Part shown: positions 35,449 through 45,479 of the stretch, one piece after another
How the letters are laid out: each line of letters begins with the position of its first letter
Numbering within the stretch: position 1 is the stretch's first letter
DNA from: Ectothiorhodospira magna
GTDB lineage: Bacteria; Pseudomonadota; Gammaproteobacteria; Ectothiorhodospirales; Ectothiorhodospiraceae
NCBI RefSeq assembly: GCF_900110965.1
Contig: NZ_FOFO01000025.1
Location: forward strand, 1 to 46,894
Length of the DNA: 46,894 nucleotides
Direction: 5' to 3'
Program-made: the position numbers and the translations under genes
Notes under the pieces: generated by a model
Told to the model about the DNA's origin: nothing
What the model saw: the letters and a program-made list of their open reading frames with translations, nothing else
Database searches by the model: none

Positions 35449-37392
35449 ATGCCCGAAAAGCCCCGCACCTTTGCGTCCCGCAACAGGACCGAAGCGCTCA
35501 AGATTCCTCCCCATTCCATTGAAGCCGAGCAGGCCGTGCTAGGTGGCCTGATGCTGGAGAATGATGCCTGGGATGTGGTCGCGGACCATGTGACCGAGGT
35601 GGATTTTTACCGTTATGACCATCGTCTGATTTTTCGGGCCATTGCCGAGTTGGCGGATCGGCAGTCGCCGTTTGATGTGGTGACCATTTCCGAGCGTCTG
35701 GAGGCCCGGGGTCAGCTGGTGGACAGTGGTGGGTTGAGTTATTTGGGGACGTTGGCCAAGGATACGCCCAGTGCGGCCAATATCCAGGCTTATGCGGAGA
35801 TTGTGCGTGAGCATTCGGTGGTGCGTCAGCTGATCAGTGTAGGTTCCCGGATTGCTGACAGTGGGTTTAATGCCCAGGGTCGGGAGAGTCGGGAGCTGCT
35901 GGATGAAGCTGAGCGGCTGGTATTTGAGATTGCCGAGCAGGGGGCCCGTAATCGTCAGGGTTTTCGGGGGATGCGTACCCTGCTCAAATCTACGGTGGAG
36001 CATGTTGAAAAGCTCTTTGAGCGGTCCAGTCCCATCACTGGTTTGAGCACGGGCTATGATGATTTTGACGAATTGACTTCTGGTTTGCAGCCGGGGGATC
36101 TGGTGATTGTGGCGGGGCGCCCGTCGATGGGTAAAACCACCTTCGCGATGAATATCGCCGAATATGCGGCGCTGAAGCAGCAATCGCCGGTGGCGGTGTT
36201 CAGTATGGAAATGCCCGGCGAGCAACTGGCCATGCGTCTGCTTTCCTCCCTGGGAAGGATCAATCAGCAGCGTTTGCGTACCGGGCGTTTGGAAGATGAT
36301 GACTGGCCGCGTTTTTCCAGTGCCGTATCCATGTTGTCCGAGGCTCAGTTGTATATCGACGACAGTCCGGCGCTGTCTCCTTCTGACCTGCGTTCCCGCT
36401 GCCGCCGGCTGATGCGAGAGCATAAGCAGCTTAGCCTCATCGTGGTGGACTATCTGCAGCTGATGCAGGTGCCCGGCAGTTCAGAGAACCGAACCAACGA
36501 GATTTCCGAGATCTCCCGTGGCCTCAAGGCGTTAGCCAAGGAAATGGGGGTTCCTGTGATCGCCTTGTCTCAGCTTAACCGTGGTCTGGAACAACGTCCC
36601 AGCAAACGTCCGGTGATGTCGGATCTGCGTGAATGCGTGACCGGAGATACCTTGGTCATTTTAGCTGATGGCACTCGGGTGCCTATCGCTGATCTTGTGG
36701 GCCAAACACCGGAAGTGATTTCCGTGGATGCCAAGGGGCATCTGCAATCTGCGGCGACGGATCTCATCTGGTCCGTGGGCCGAAGACAGGTGCTGAAAAT
36801 CACTCTGGCCAGCGGTCGTACCTTGCGGTGTACCCCTGATCATCGGCTACTTGGTTTATGGGACTGGATACAAGGTGGGAATCTGAATTTGGGAGATTAT
36901 CTTGCCGTATCCAGGCAGGTGCTTGAGGAATCTGGCAACCTTGTCAGATTTGATGACCTGCCTCGGGAGGTTGAAGATGACATCAGTCACCAGATGGGCA
37001 TTAAAAAATTGACGCGAACCGAGCTACTTCAACAAGACGAGCGCCTCGGACTCATCGCCAATGAAGCATTATTCTGGGATCGGGTGGTGGCGGTGGAGCC
37101 GGCAGGAGAGGAGGAGGTATTCGATCTGACTGTGCCCGGTAATGCCTGCTGGCTGGCCGACGGGATTGTCAGTCATAACTCCGGCGCCATTGAACAGGAT
37201 GCAGACCTGATCGTCTTTATCTACCGGGATGAGGTGTACAACGAGGATAGCCCGGACAAGGGGACGGCAGAAATCATTATCGCTAAACAACGTAATGGCC
37301 CCATCGGCAATGTACGACTGACCTTCTTGGGACAATACACCCGCTTTGAAAATTATGCGCCCGAAATCTATTCCAATGAGGGCTTTCAGTGA
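35449..37392 (+). CDS. dnaB: replicative DNA helicase DnaB with in-frame mini-intein
   Basis: The host protein is the hexameric fork helicase. The N-terminal domain starts IPPHSIEAEQAVLGGLMLEN; the RecA-like motor has Walker A GRPSMGKTTFAMNIA near residue 223, SMEMPGEQLAMRL, the Walker B strand LIVVDYLQLM, and SQLNRGLEQRPSKRPVMSDLRE. There the sequence is broken by a 182-residue intein (residues 396-577), and resumes as SGAIEQDADLIVFIYRDEVY and the arginine-finger part KQRNGPIGN. Without the intein it is 465 residues, close to E. coli DnaB (471). The 3' end overlaps alr (GTGA). Splicing is needed to make the motor, as the intein splits a conserved strand-loop near the active site. Confidence 0.96.
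   Translation: MPEKPRTFASRNRTEALKIPPHSIEAEQAVLGGLMLENDAWDVVADHVTEVDFYRYDHRLIFRAIAELADRQSPFDVVTISERLEARGQLVDSGGLSYLGTLAKDTPSAANIQAYAEIVREHSVVRQLISVGSRIADSGFNAQGRESRELLDEAERLVFEIAEQGARNRQGFRGMRTLLKSTVEHVEKLFERSSPITGLSTGYDDFDELTSGLQPGDLVIVAGRPSMGKTTFAMNIAEYAALKQQSPVAVFSMEMPGEQLAMRLLSSLGRINQQRLRTGRLEDDDWPRFSSAVSMLSEAQLYIDDSPALSPSDLRSRCRRLMREHKQLSLIVVDYLQLMQVPGSSENRTNEISEISRGLKALAKEMGVPVIALSQLNRGLEQRPSKRPVMSDLRECVTGDTLVILADGTRVPIADLVGQTPEVISVDAKGHLQSAATDLIWSVGRRQVLKITLASGRTLRCTPDHRLLGLWDWIQGGNLNLGDYLAVSRQVLEESGNLVRFDDLPREVEDDISHQMGIKKLTRTELLQQDERLGLIANEALFWDRVVAVEPAGEEEVFDLTVPGNACWLADGIVSHNSGAIEQDADLIVFIYRDEVYNEDSPDKGTAEIIIAKQRNGPIGNVRLTFLGQYTRFENYAPEIYSNEGFQ
36634..37179 (+). other. DnaB mini-intein (no homing endonuclease)
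   Basis: The 182 residues from Cys396 to Asn577 of the dnaB product have all splicing blocks: block A CVTGDTLVILADG, block B RTLRCTPDHRLLG with the TxxH motif, block F RVVAVEPAGEEEVFDLTV, and block G DGIVSHN followed by Ser at +1. The middle (about residues 90-145 of the intein) has no LAGLIDADG or HNH motif and is too short for a nuclease. It sits between LRE and SGAIEQDAD, two residues before the site used by the well-known Synechocystis DnaB intein, as I recall that one. Confidence 0.93.
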
Positions 37393-38477
37393 GAAGAACC
37401 GCCTCGGCACAGTTGTGCCTCGGCCATCTGTCAGCCAATCTGGCCAGAGTGCGGGTGGCAGCCCCCGGTCGCCGGATCATGGCAGTAATCAAGGCCGAAG
37501 CCTATGGTCATGGCCTGCTCCAGGTGGCGGAATGCCTGGCACCACAGGTGGATGCCCTGGCGGTATCCTGCCTGGATGAGGCCTCGGCATTGCGCGAGGC
37601 CGGTTACCGGCAGCCGGTACTTGCCCTGCAGGGATTCAAGGATGAACGGGACCTGCACAGCGCCGCCCAACTCGGGGTGGCCGTGACGGTGCATGAGGAC
37701 AGTCAATTACGCCGGTTGGCAACCACCCGCCTGCAACGCCCGGTGCAGGTCTGGCTGAAACTGGATACCGGCATGGGGCGACTGGGGTTCGCCCCGTCCC
37801 GAGCCACGGAACTGATGGCCGCCCTGACTGCAAACACCAATGTGGCCGCAGTGACGGGATTGATGACCCATCTGGCCTGTGCCGATACCCCCCATCGCCC
37901 GGAAAATGCCACCCAACTGGCCCGGTTCCAGGCCGCGACCCGGCATCTGCCCGGCGAACGCAGTCTGGCCAATTCCGCCGCTATTCTGGCCTTGCCCAAT
38001 ACCCACGCCGACTGGGTACGGCCCGGTATCATGCTCTATGGCGGCTCACCACTGGCAGATCAGTCCGCTGCTGCACTGGGCCTGCACCCGGTGATGACCC
38101 TGACAACCCGATTGATCGGCATACATACCCTGATGCCGGGAGAGGCGGTGGGTTATGGGGCCACCTGGCGCAGCGAGCGGCCCAGCCGGGTGGGGGTGGC
38201 GGCCATCGGGTATGCCGACGGTTATCCCCGCCATGCCCCCAGCGGCACGCCGGTGCTGGTGCGCGGTCAGCGGGTTCCCCTCATTGGGCGGGTCTCCATG
38301 GACATGATTACCGTGGATTTGACCGATCTGGAGACGGTTCAGGTGGGCGATCAGGTGACTCTGTGGGGCCAGGGGCTGCCGGTGGATGAGGTGGCGATGG
38401 CCGCAGGAACCATCAGCTACGATTTATTGTGTCGGGTACATGACCGGGTGCGGGTAACCACCGGCCCCATGTCCTGA
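37389..38477 (+). CDS. alr: alanine racemase
   Basis: A PLP enzyme that makes D-alanine for peptidoglycan. The 362 residues have the Schiff-base lysine in MAVIKAEAYGHG near residue 34, WLKLDTGMGRLGF, WVRPGIMLYGG, the catalytic tyrosine in IGYADGYPRH, and GRVSMDMITVDLT. The start is a GTG whose last bases form the dnaB stop (GTGA), so translation is coupled to dnaB. dnaB-alr order is common in gammaproteobacteria. It is probably the only alanine racemase visible here; no dadA is near. Confidence 0.95.
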   Translation: MRRTASAQLCLGHLSANLARVRVAAPGRRIMAVIKAEAYGHGLLQVAECLAPQVDALAVSCLDEASALREAGYRQPVLALQGFKDERDLHSAAQLGVAVTVHEDSQLRRLATTRLQRPVQVWLKLDTGMGRLGFAPSRATELMAALTANTNVAAVTGLMTHLACADTPHRPENATQLARFQAATRHLPGERSLANSAAILALPNTHADWVRPGIMLYGGSPLADQSAAALGLHPVMTLTTRLIGIHTLMPGEAVGYGATWRSERPSRVGVAAIGYADGYPRHAPSGTPVLVRGQRVPLIGRVSMDMITVDLTDLETVQVGDQVTLWGQGLPVDEVAMAAGTISYDLLCRVHDRVRVTTGPMS

Positions 38478-38532
38478 GTCTGGCGCTTTGGGGTGTCAGG
38501 ATTGATACTTGTCAATTTAACCAGGAGTTTTT

Positions 38533-39723
38533 ATGTCCCAGTCTCAGGATAACCCCGGTTTCGATACCCTGGCCATTCGCGCCGGCCAGACCCGCACGGC
38601 GGAACAGGAACATTCCGATCCCATCTTCGCCACCTCCAGCTTTGTCTTTGCCAGTGCCGCCGAGGCGGCGGCCCGGTTTGCCGGCGAGGCGCCCGGTAAT
38701 ATCTATGCCCGTTTCACCAATCCCACGGTGCGCGCCTTTCAGGATCGGCTGGCGGCCCTGGAAGGGGGGGAAGCCTGTGTGGCCACCGCCTCGGGCATGT
38801 CGGCGATCCTGTCCACCTGCCTGTCCCTGCTCCAGGCGGGGGACCATATCATCTCGTCCCGGTCCGTGTTTGGTTCCACCACTAACCTGTTCAGCAATTA
38901 CCTCACCCGTTTCGGTATCCAGGTGAGCTATGTGCCCCTGTCGGATCTGGATGCCTGGGCCAAGGCCCTGCGCCCCAATACCCGGATGCTGTTTGCCGAG
39001 ACGCCTTCCAATCCCCTGACCGAGCTGGTGGACATCCGTGCCCTGGCGGAACTGGCCCATACCCACGACTGCCTGTTGGCGGTGGACAATTGCTTTTGTA
39101 CTCCCGCATTGCAACGGCCCCTGACCCTGGGGGCCGATCTGGTGATTCATTCCGCCACCAAGTATCTGGATGGGCAGGGGCGCTGTATGGGAGGGGCGGT
39201 GGTTGGCGATGAGAGTCGGGTGGGCAAGGAAATTCTCGGCTTTTTGCGCACCGCCGGCCCCACCATGAGTCCCTTCAATGCCTGGGTCTTTCACAAGGGC
39301 CTGGAAACCCTGTCCCTGCGCATGCGCGCCCATAGTGCATCGGCCCTGACCCTGGCCCACTGGCTGGAAAAGCATCCGGCGGTGGAGAAGGTCCATTATC
39401 CCGGTCTGGCTTCCCATCCCCAGCATGCCCTGGCTGCCCGCCAGCAGGCCGCTTTCGGCGGTATCGTCGCCTTCCAGGTGAAGGGGGGCAGGGAGGCGGC
39501 CTGGCAGGTCATCGACAGCACCCGGATGCTGTCCATCACCGCCAACCTGGGGGATGCCAAGACCACCATCACCCATCCGGCCACCACCACCCACGGGCGG
39601 ATCACCCCGGAGCAACGGGTGGAGCAGGGGATTGGCGAAGGATTGGTGCGGATGGCGGTGGGCCTGGAAGACCCGGCGGATATCCAGGCCGATCTGGCCC
39701 GGGGCCTGGACCGCCTGTGCTGA
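38533..39723 (+). CDS. metZ: O-succinylhomoserine sulfhydrylase
   Basis: A PLP enzyme of the Cys/Met metabolism family that makes homocysteine from O-succinylhomoserine and sulfide. The 396 residues begin GFDTLAIRAGQTRTAEQEHSDPIFATSSFVF and contain YARFTNPTV, ATASGMSAILSTCLSLL, FAETPSNPL, DNCFCTPALQRPL and the PLP lysine in HSATKYLDGQGR. ALRxxGxTxxPFNAWVxxKGLETL and NLGDAKTTITHPATTTHGR point to MetZ rather than MetB or MetC. CCAGGAG lies upstream of the ATG. It is monocistronic and converges with lpxH 12 bases on. Confidence 0.93.
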   Translation: MSQSQDNPGFDTLAIRAGQTRTAEQEHSDPIFATSSFVFASAAEAAARFAGEAPGNIYARFTNPTVRAFQDRLAALEGGEACVATASGMSAILSTCLSLLQAGDHIISSRSVFGSTTNLFSNYLTRFGIQVSYVPLSDLDAWAKALRPNTRMLFAETPSNPLTELVDIRALAELAHTHDCLLAVDNCFCTPALQRPLTLGADLVIHSATKYLDGQGRCMGGAVVGDESRVGKEILGFLRTAGPTMSPFNAWVFHKGLETLSLRMRAHSASALTLAHWLEKHPAVEKVHYPGLASHPQHALAARQQAAFGGIVAFQVKGGREAAWQVIDSTRMLSITANLGDAKTTITHPATTTHGRITPEQRVEQGIGEGLVRMAVGLEDPADIQADLARGLDRLC

Positions 39724-39735
39724 GAGGGGGCCGGC

Positions 39736-40455
39736 TCAGATGCCGGCCAGCGCCATCCCGTCCGGGCGGCATACCAGCACGCCACCGGTGTCGTACCAGT
39801 CGGGCAGCACAATGCGGCGGGCCGGGTGGCCGTCCAGATCAAGATCATGGATGGCGGGGCGGTGGGTATGGCCGTGGATCAGGGTGTGGACACCATGGCG
39901 GCGCAGGGCATCCTCAACCGCCAGGGGGCTGACGTCGGTGATGTGGTCGGGCTTGTTGCGGGTGCTGGTCCGGCTCTGCTGTCGGGCGGCTTCCGCCTCG
40001 GCGTGACGCCGGGCCAGGGGCAGGGCGAGAAAGGCCGCCTGCCAGTCCGGGTCCCGGACCAGGGCGCGAAAGGCCATGTGGTCCACGTCGTCGGTGCACA
40101 GGCTGTCGCCGTGCATGATCAGGGTGGGGGTGCCGTAGAGGTCCACCACCGTTTCCGTGTCCAGCAGCTGGCAGCCGCAGCGCCGGGCCAGGGTGTCTCC
40201 CACCAGAAAATCCCGGTTGCCGTGGACGAAGTACAGGGGCATGCCCCCATCGCTCAGGCATTTGAGCTGGTCAAAGGCCGGTTGCAGGTGGTCCGCCGGG
40301 TCGTCGTCCCCCACCCAGTACTCGAACAGATCCCCCAGGATGTAGAGGGCATCGGCACCGGGGACACGGGTGTGGAGGAAATGTTCAAAGTGCCGCAGAC
40401 CGTGGGGACGATCCTTGTCCAGATGCAGATCCGAGATGAACAGCGTCTCGCTCAC
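39736..40455 (-). CDS. lpxH: UDP-2,3-diacylglucosamine diphosphatase
   Basis: A membrane-peripheral metallophosphoesterase in lipid A synthesis, cleaving UDP-2,3-diacylglucosamine to lipid X and UMP. The 239 residues carry the metal motifs in order: FISDLHLDKDRP, YILGDLFEYWVGDDD, VHGNRDFLVG, IMHGDSLCTDD, and HGHTHRP. Length matches E. coli LpxH (240). It follows the cyclophilin gene by 10 bases on the same strand, so the two form an operon, as in E. coli. Confidence 0.96.
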   Translation of the reverse strand: MSETLFISDLHLDKDRPHGLRHFEHFLHTRVPGADALYILGDLFEYWVGDDDPADHLQPAFDQLKCLSDGGMPLYFVHGNRDFLVGDTLARRCGCQLLDTETVVDLYGTPTLIMHGDSLCTDDVDHMAFRALVRDPDWQAAFLALPLARRHAEAEAARQQSRTSTRNKPDHITDVSPLAVEDALRRHGVHTLIHGHTHRPAIHDLDLDGHPARRIVLPDWYDTGGVLVCRPDGMALAGI

Positions 40456-40465
40456 GGTTGCCGAA

Positions 40466-41047
40466 TCACTCGGCGCTGACGCGGGTCATGACAATGGGTT
40501 CCCGGGGGACATCCTGGTGCATGCCCTGGCTGCCGGTGGGCACGGCGACGATGCTTTCCACCACGTCCATGCCTTCCACCACCCGGCCAAAGACGGCATA
40601 GCCCCAGCCCTGGGGGGTTTCGGCGGTGAAGTCCAGGAAACGGTTGTGCTGGACATTGATGAAGAACTGGGCAGTGGCGGAATGGGGGTTGGGGGTACGG
40701 GCCATGGCCACGGTGCCCACTTCGTTGCTCAGGCCGTTATTGGCCTCGTTGCGGATCGGGTCCTTGGTGGGCTTTTGCTGCATGTCCTGGGTGAAGCCGC
40801 CCCCCTGGACCATGAAGTCGGGGATCACCCGGTGGAAGATGGTGCCGTCATAGAAGCCGTCATTGGCATAGGCCAGGAAGTTGGCGACGGTCTCGGGGGC
40901 CTTGTCGGCGTAGAGTTCAAGGACGATGGTGCCCTTGGTGGTCTCGATGGTGACCCTGGGGGCAGTGTTTTCGGCCATGACTTGAGTTCCCATGGTTGCA
41001 GACAGCAGGGTGAGGCTAAGGGCAAGCTGTCGAATCATTGATTTCAT
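40466..41047 (-). CDS. periplasmic cyclophilin-type peptidyl-prolyl isomerase
   Basis: A 193-residue prolyl isomerase with an N-terminal signal peptide ([17 protein letters not shown]... cut near VMA/ENTAP), so it acts in the periplasm. The cyclophilin core reads [54 protein letters not shown], with the active-site arginine and phenylalanine in [13 protein letters not shown] and the [17 protein letters not shown] stretch. Because it is secreted it is PpiA-like, though its position before lpxH and opposite cysS is that of the cytosolic ppiB in E. coli. The start at 41047 has only a weak ribosome binding site. Confidence 0.92.
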   Translation of the reverse strand: MKSMIRQLALSLTLLSATMGTQVMAENTAPRVTIETTKGTIVLELYADKAPETVANFLAYANDGFYDGTIFHRVIPDFMVQGGGFTQDMQQKPTKDPIRNEANNGLSNEVGTVAMARTPNPHSATAQFFINVQHNRFLDFTAETPQGWGYAVFGRVVEGMDVVESIVAVPTGSQGMHQDVPREPIVMTRVSAE

Positions 41048-41084
41048 TAGTGGATGTCCGTCGGTATACCGTTGACGATCCGTG

Positions 41085-41113
41085 ATGATAGCCGCTGGCG
41101 CCCGGAGGGGCAA
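41085..41113 (-). promoter_or_regulatory. promoter for the cyclophilin-lpxH operon
   Basis: On the minus strand TTGCCC (41108-41113) and TATCAT (41085-41090) are separated by exactly 17 bases, about 40 bases before the start codon. This is the divergent region shared with cysS. Confidence 0.55.
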
Positions 41114-41187
41114 AGTCCGGCGATGGCCCCGTATCCATGGGCTTTGATAAGATCAGGGCTCCAACGAATTCAGAGACAGACACCTCG

Positions 41188-42570
41188 ATGCTCCATATCC
41201 ACAACACCCTCACCCGTCGCAAAGAGCCGTTCCAGCCCATGGAACCCGGCAAGGTGCGCATGTATGTCTGCGGCATGACGGTGTATGACTACTGTCATCT
41301 GGGCCATGCCCGGGTGCTGGTGGTGTTCGATGTGGTCTACCGTTACCTTCAGGCGCTGGGCTATGAGGTGACCTATGTGCGCAACATCACCGACATCGAT
41401 GACAAGATCATCCGCCGGGCGGCGGAAAACGGTGAATCCATCGAGGCCCTGACCGACCGTTTCATCCAGGCCATGCACGAGGACGCCGATGCCCTGGGGG
41501 TGGCCCGTCCCAGCTTTGAGCCCCGGGCCACGGCCCATATCCACGACATCCTGCACATGATCGGCACCCTGCTCCGGCGGGGCTTTGCCTATGTGGGGGA
41601 TAACGGGGATGTGTATTACAGCGTCTCCCTGTTCGAGGGATACGGCAAACTGTCGGGCAAGCGGATCGAGGATCTGCGGGCGGGGGAGCGGGTGGCGCCG
41701 GACGAGTCCAAGCGGGACCCGCTGGATTTCGTGCTCTGGAAGGCGGCCAAGCCCGGCGAGCCGGCCTGGGATTCCCCCTGGGGACCGGGGCGGCCCGGCT
41801 GGCATATCGAATGCTCGGCCATGTCCACCCATTATCTGGGACATCATTTCGACATCCATGGGGGCGGGCAGGATCTGCAGTTCCCCCACCATGAGAACGA
41901 GATCGCCCAGAGCGAGGCGGCCTCCTGCGAACATTATGTGAATTACTGGATGCACAACGGTTTCGTGCGGGTGAACGAGGAGAAGATGTCCAAGTCCCTG
42001 GGCAATTTCTTCACCGTGCGCCAGGTGCTGGCGCATTACCGGCCCGAGGAGGTGCGGTATTTCATCCTGGGCAGTCATTATCGTAGCCCGCTCAACTACA
42101 GTGACGAGCCCCTCAACAATGCCCGTGCCGCCCTGAACCGTCTGTACACCGCCTTGCGGGGGGTGGCGCCGCTGCCGCCGGAAGGGGAGGGGGCGCCGTT
42201 CCGGAGCCGGTTCGATGCCGCCATGCAGGATGACTTCAACACGCCGGTGGCGCTGTCGGTGCTGTTCGACATCGCCCATGAGGTGAACCGTCTGCGGGAC
42301 GGTCAGCCGGAAGCGGCGGGGCGTCTGGCCGGGTTGTTGCGGGAGTTGGGCGGGGTGCTGGGGATTCTGGGGTCGGACCCGGATGCCTATCTGCAGGGAG
42401 GGGCTGGCGAGGGACCGGGCGAGGCCGAGATCCAGGCCCTGATCGAGGCCCGTCTGGAGGCCCGTCGGCGCAAGGATTTTGCCGAGGCGGACCGGATTCG
42501 GGATGTCCTCAAGGAACAGGGCGTGGTACTTGAGGATGGCCCAAGCGGCACCACCTGGCGTCGCGGCTGA
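41188..42570 (+). CDS. cysS: cysteinyl-tRNA synthetase
   Basis: A 460-residue class I aminoacyl-tRNA synthetase. It has the zinc-binding [22 protein letters not shown] with the HIGH variant [13 protein letters not shown], the IECSAM zinc ligand and [20 protein letters not shown], and the [10 protein letters not shown] signature. The C-terminal region ends [45 protein letters not shown], as expected. ATG 41188 ([15 protein letters not shown]) was chosen; an upstream in-frame ATG at 41137 would add 17 residues without family similarity. Divergent from the cyclophilin gene. Confidence 0.97.
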   Translation: MLHIHNTLTRRKEPFQPMEPGKVRMYVCGMTVYDYCHLGHARVLVVFDVVYRYLQALGYEVTYVRNITDIDDKIIRRAAENGESIEALTDRFIQAMHEDADALGVARPSFEPRATAHIHDILHMIGTLLRRGFAYVGDNGDVYYSVSLFEGYGKLSGKRIEDLRAGERVAPDESKRDPLDFVLWKAAKPGEPAWDSPWGPGRPGWHIECSAMSTHYLGHHFDIHGGGQDLQFPHHENEIAQSEAASCEHYVNYWMHNGFVRVNEEKMSKSLGNFFTVRQVLAHYRPEEVRYFILGSHYRSPLNYSDEPLNNARAALNRLYTALRGVAPLPPEGEGAPFRSRFDAAMQDDFNTPVALSVLFDIAHEVNRLRDGQPEAAGRLAGLLRELGGVLGILGSDPDAYLQGGAGEGPGEAEIQALIEARLEARRRKDFAEADRIRDVLKEQGVVLEDGPSGTTWRRG

Positions 42571-42583
42571 GGGAATCGCAAAG

Positions 42584-42608
42584 CCCCTCTCCCCTTGCGG
42601 GAGAGGGG
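42584..42608. terminator. hairpin between convergent cysS and folD
   Basis: CCCCTCTCCC (42584-42593) and GGGAGAGGGG (42599-42608) form a perfect 10-bp stem with a 5-base loop between two converging genes. Only short T/A stretches flank it, so termination in either direction is likely but may be inefficient. Confidence 0.6.
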
Positions 42609-42627
42609 TTGAGGCCAGGGGACAGGC

Positions 42628-43503
42628 TCACGGCAGGAAACAGCTGGCCACCTGTTCTGCATCCTCACAGGCCTGCAGGGTGTTCTTCATCAGCATGGCC
42701 ACGGTCATCGGTCCCACGCCGCCGGGAACCGGGGTGATCCAGGCGGCCCGTTCCGCTGCCCGATCAAATTCCACGTCGCCCGCCAGACTGCCGTCCTCCA
42801 GCCGGTTGATGCCTACGTCAATCACCGTGGCCCCCGGCTTGATCCAGTCCCCCCGCACCAGCCCCGGCTTGCCCGCCGCGGCGATCACGATGTCTGCACG
42901 CCCCACATGCTCCGGGGTGTCGGTGCTGAAGCGATGGCAGACGGTGACCGTGGCCCCCGCCAGCATCAGTTCCAGGGCCATGGGACGGCCAACGATATTG
43001 GAGGCGCCCACGATCACCCCATGACGGCCCTTGTAGGTTTCCCCCGTGGCTTCCAGCAGTCGCAGCACCCCATAGGGGGTACAAGGGCGCAGGCGTGGCA
43101 GGCGCAGGGCCAGTCGGCCCATGTTGTAGGGATGAAAACCATCCACGTCCTTGGCCGGGTCCATGCGCTCCACCACCTGCTCGGTGTCGATGTGCCCGGG
43201 CAAGGGCTGCTGGACTAAAATGCCATCCACGGTGGGATCGGCGTTGAGTTCGTCAATCACGTCCAGCAGATCCCCCAGGGAGACATTGTCCGGCAGGTCG
43301 ACGGAGCGGGATTCCATGCCGATGGCGTCGCAGGTGCGGCGCTTGTTGCGGACATAGACGTGGGAAGCCGGGTCGTCCCCCACCAGCACCACCGCCAGTC
43401 CGGGCGCCCGCTTGCCCGCGGCAAGACGGGCTTCCACCGCCTGGCGGACTTCCTGTTGAACGGTCTGGGCAATGGCGCGGCCATCGATGAGTCGGGCGGG
43501 CAT
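42628..43503 (-). CDS. folD: bifunctional methylenetetrahydrofolate dehydrogenase / cyclohydrolase
   Basis: The product interconverts 5,10-methylene-, methenyl- and 10-formyl-tetrahydrofolate with NADP, for purine and formyl-Met-tRNA synthesis. The 291 residues have [23 protein letters not shown] with the catalytic Tyr and Lys, [41 protein letters not shown], and the NADP-binding [18 protein letters not shown] and [16 protein letters not shown]. The start at 43503 gives family length; the frame stays open 79 codons upstream but without similarity. AGGA is 11 bases before it. Confidence 0.96.
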   Translation of the reverse strand: MPARLIDGRAIAQTVQQEVRQAVEARLAAGKRAPGLAVVLVGDDPASHVYVRNKRRTCDAIGMESRSVDLPDNVSLGDLLDVIDELNADPTVDGILVQQPLPGHIDTEQVVERMDPAKDVDGFHPYNMGRLALRLPRLRPCTPYGVLRLLEATGETYKGRHGVIVGASNIVGRPMALELMLAGATVTVCHRFSTDTPEHVGRADIVIAAAGKPGLVRGDWIKPGATVIDVGINRLEDGSLAGDVEFDRAAERAAWITPVPGGVGPMTVAMLMKNTLQACEDAEQVASCFLP

Positions 43504-43922
43504 GGGCGAGTCCTGACTGAGGGGGGTGGATGTCTCTGGGGCGGTATTTTCCCATTGAATGTGCTGATCGTCCAATGCCGGGGGCTGTGAATGGTTGATG
43601 ATTGCAGTAGGCTTTACTCCCTGCGGGGCCTCTGCTAAAGTCAAGACCAAGTCCAAAAAATACGCCCCCATGACCCACCCACGCGCACAACATGGTGTGA
43701 TCCAGGCGCCGCCCTCCCGGAGCGGCGCCTGGGTGGGCATATCTTCCGTGGCCCGCCTGCTATCCCCGCTGCGACTGCCGCGCTAGCGGCACATTCTCTC
43801 ATGCCTGGCGAGGCCAAACGCATTCGCTGATCCCATGACATCCATCCCAGGGTGCGGGTCATGTAGAATTTCCCCCAGAGAGCAAGCGCCCGGACCCCTC
43901 CGGCGCGCAGAGGTCACAGAAC
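43504..43922. promoter_or_regulatory. 419-base divergent region between folD and leuA
   Basis: No gene is evident. A perfect 10-bp stem (CAGGCGCCGC at 43703-43712, GCGGCGCCTG at 43722-43731) lies in the middle, and a small GCCGC-GCTA-GCGGC hairpin spans about 43780-43793. The region must hold promoters in both directions; TAGAAT at 43864 is a possible leuA -10 box without a good -35. A short frame ending in a Leu-rich stretch just before the small hairpin could recall an amino-acid leader peptide, but it lacks a ribosome binding site and a T-run terminator. Confidence 0.4.
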
Positions 43923-45473
43923 ATGGCAGGCAAAGACAAACTCTTTATTTTCGACACCACCTTGCGCGACGGCGAGCAGAGTCCCGGCGCGTCCATGACC
44001 CGGGAAGAAAAGGTCCGCATCGCCAAGGCGCTGGAAAAGATGCGGGTGGACATCATCGAGGCCGGCTTCCCCGCCGCCAGCACCGGTGACTTCGAGTCCG
44101 TGCGGGCGGTGGCCCAGGCGGTGCGGGACAGCACCGTCTGCGGTCTGGCCCGGGCCAAGGATGTGGACATTGACCGCGCCGGCGAGGCCCTCAAGGCGGC
44201 CAATTCCGCCCGCATCCACACCTTCCTGGCCACATCCCCCATTCACATGCAGTACAAGCTGAAGATGTCCCCCGACGAGGTGCTCACCCAGGCGGTGGCC
44301 GCCGTCAAGCGGGCCCGGCAGTGGACCGATAACGTGGAATTCTCCCCCGAGGACGCGGGCCGTTCCGAGCTGGATTTTCTCTGCCGGGTGATTGAGGCGG
44401 TGATCGACGCCGGTGCCAGGACCATCAACATCCCCGATACCGTGGGTTACAACATCCCCCAGCAGTTCGGCGAGTTGATGCGGAACCTGATCGAACGGGT
44501 GCCCAACTCGGACAAGGCCGTGTTCTCGGTCCATTGCCACAATGACCTGGGGGTGGCCGTGGCCAACTCCCTGGCCGCCGTGCTCAATGGCGCCCGTCAG
44601 GTGGAGTGCACCATCAACGGTCTGGGGGAGCGGGCCGGCAACGCGGCCCTGGAGGAGATCGTCATGGCGGTGCGTACCCGTCAGGATGTCTTCCCCTGCG
44701 ACACCACCCTGGATACCACCCAGATCGTGCCCTGTTCCCGCCTGGTGTCCAGCATCACCGGTTTTCCGGTGCAGCCCAACAAGGCCATCGTGGGCGCCAA
44801 TGCCTTTGCCCATGAATCCGGCATCCATCAGGACGGGGTGCTCAAGCATCGGGATACCTACGAGATCATGCGGGCCCAGGACGTGGGCTGGTCGGAAAAC
44901 CGCATCGTGCTGGGCAAGCACTCCGGTCGCAATGCCTTCCGCACCCGCCTCAAGGACCTGGGCATCGAGTTCCAGTCCGAGGAGGAACTCAACGAAGCCT
45001 TTGCCCGTTTCAAGGAACTGGCGGACAAAAAACATGAGATCTTCGACGAGGATCTGCAGGCCCTGGTGTCGGAAGCCACCATGGCCCTGGACAGCGAACA
45101 GCTCAAGCTGGTGTCCATGCGGGTCTGTTCCGAGACGGGGGAGACGCCGGTGGCCAATGTCACCCTCAGCGTGGACGGGGCCGAGCGGGGCGGCCAGGCC
45201 GAGGGCAGCGGCCCGGTGGATGCGGCCTTCAAGGCCATCGAGACCATCGTGCCCAGCGGCACCCGGTTGCTGCTCTACTCGGTGAACAACATCACCAGTG
45301 GCACCGATGCCCAGGGGGAGGTGACGGTCCGGCTGGAAAAGGCGGGGCGCATCGTCAACGGTCAGGGGGCGGACACGGATATCGTGATTGCCTCGGCCAA
45401 GGCTTATCTCAATGCCCTCAACCGGCTGGTGATGCCGGATCGTCGTGCCCATCCCCAGCGCGGCGACGTCTGA
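43923..45473 (+). CDS. leuA: 2-isopropylmalate synthase
   Basis: The first committed enzyme of leucine synthesis: acetyl-CoA plus 2-oxoisovalerate. The 516 residues start [24 protein letters not shown] with the catalytic and metal-binding RDGEQ motif, then [72 protein letters not shown] (metal histidines), [12 protein letters not shown] and [10 protein letters not shown]. The C-terminal third is the leucine-binding regulatory domain, present in full, so feedback inhibition is expected. It ends 6 bases before the glycosylase gene. leuBCD are not in the window. Confidence 0.96.
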   Translation: MAGKDKLFIFDTTLRDGEQSPGASMTREEKVRIAKALEKMRVDIIEAGFPAASTGDFESVRAVAQAVRDSTVCGLARAKDVDIDRAGEALKAANSARIHTFLATSPIHMQYKLKMSPDEVLTQAVAAVKRARQWTDNVEFSPEDAGRSELDFLCRVIEAVIDAGARTINIPDTVGYNIPQQFGELMRNLIERVPNSDKAVFSVHCHNDLGVAVANSLAAVLNGARQVECTINGLGERAGNAALEEIVMAVRTRQDVFPCDTTLDTTQIVPCSRLVSSITGFPVQPNKAIVGANAFAHESGIHQDGVLKHRDTYEIMRAQDVGWSENRIVLGKHSGRNAFRTRLKDLGIEFQSEEELNEAFARFKELADKKHEIFDEDLQALVSEATMALDSEQLKLVSMRVCSETGETPVANVTLSVDGAERGGQAEGSGPVDAAFKAIETIVPSGTRLLLYSVNNITSGTDAQGEVTVRLEKAGRIVNGQGADTDIVIASAKAYLNALNRLVMPDRRAHPQRGDV

Positions 45474-45479
45474 TCCCCC

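Noticed and set aside
38478-38532. SAM or SAH riboswitch before metZ
   Set aside because: The gap is only 55 bases, with a plain ribosome binding site and no matching motif.
43670-43786. leuA leader peptide with Leu codons (ends [11 protein letters not shown])
   Set aside because: No ribosome binding site, Leu codons not consecutive, and no terminator/antiterminator with T run after it. Kept only as a low-interest note.
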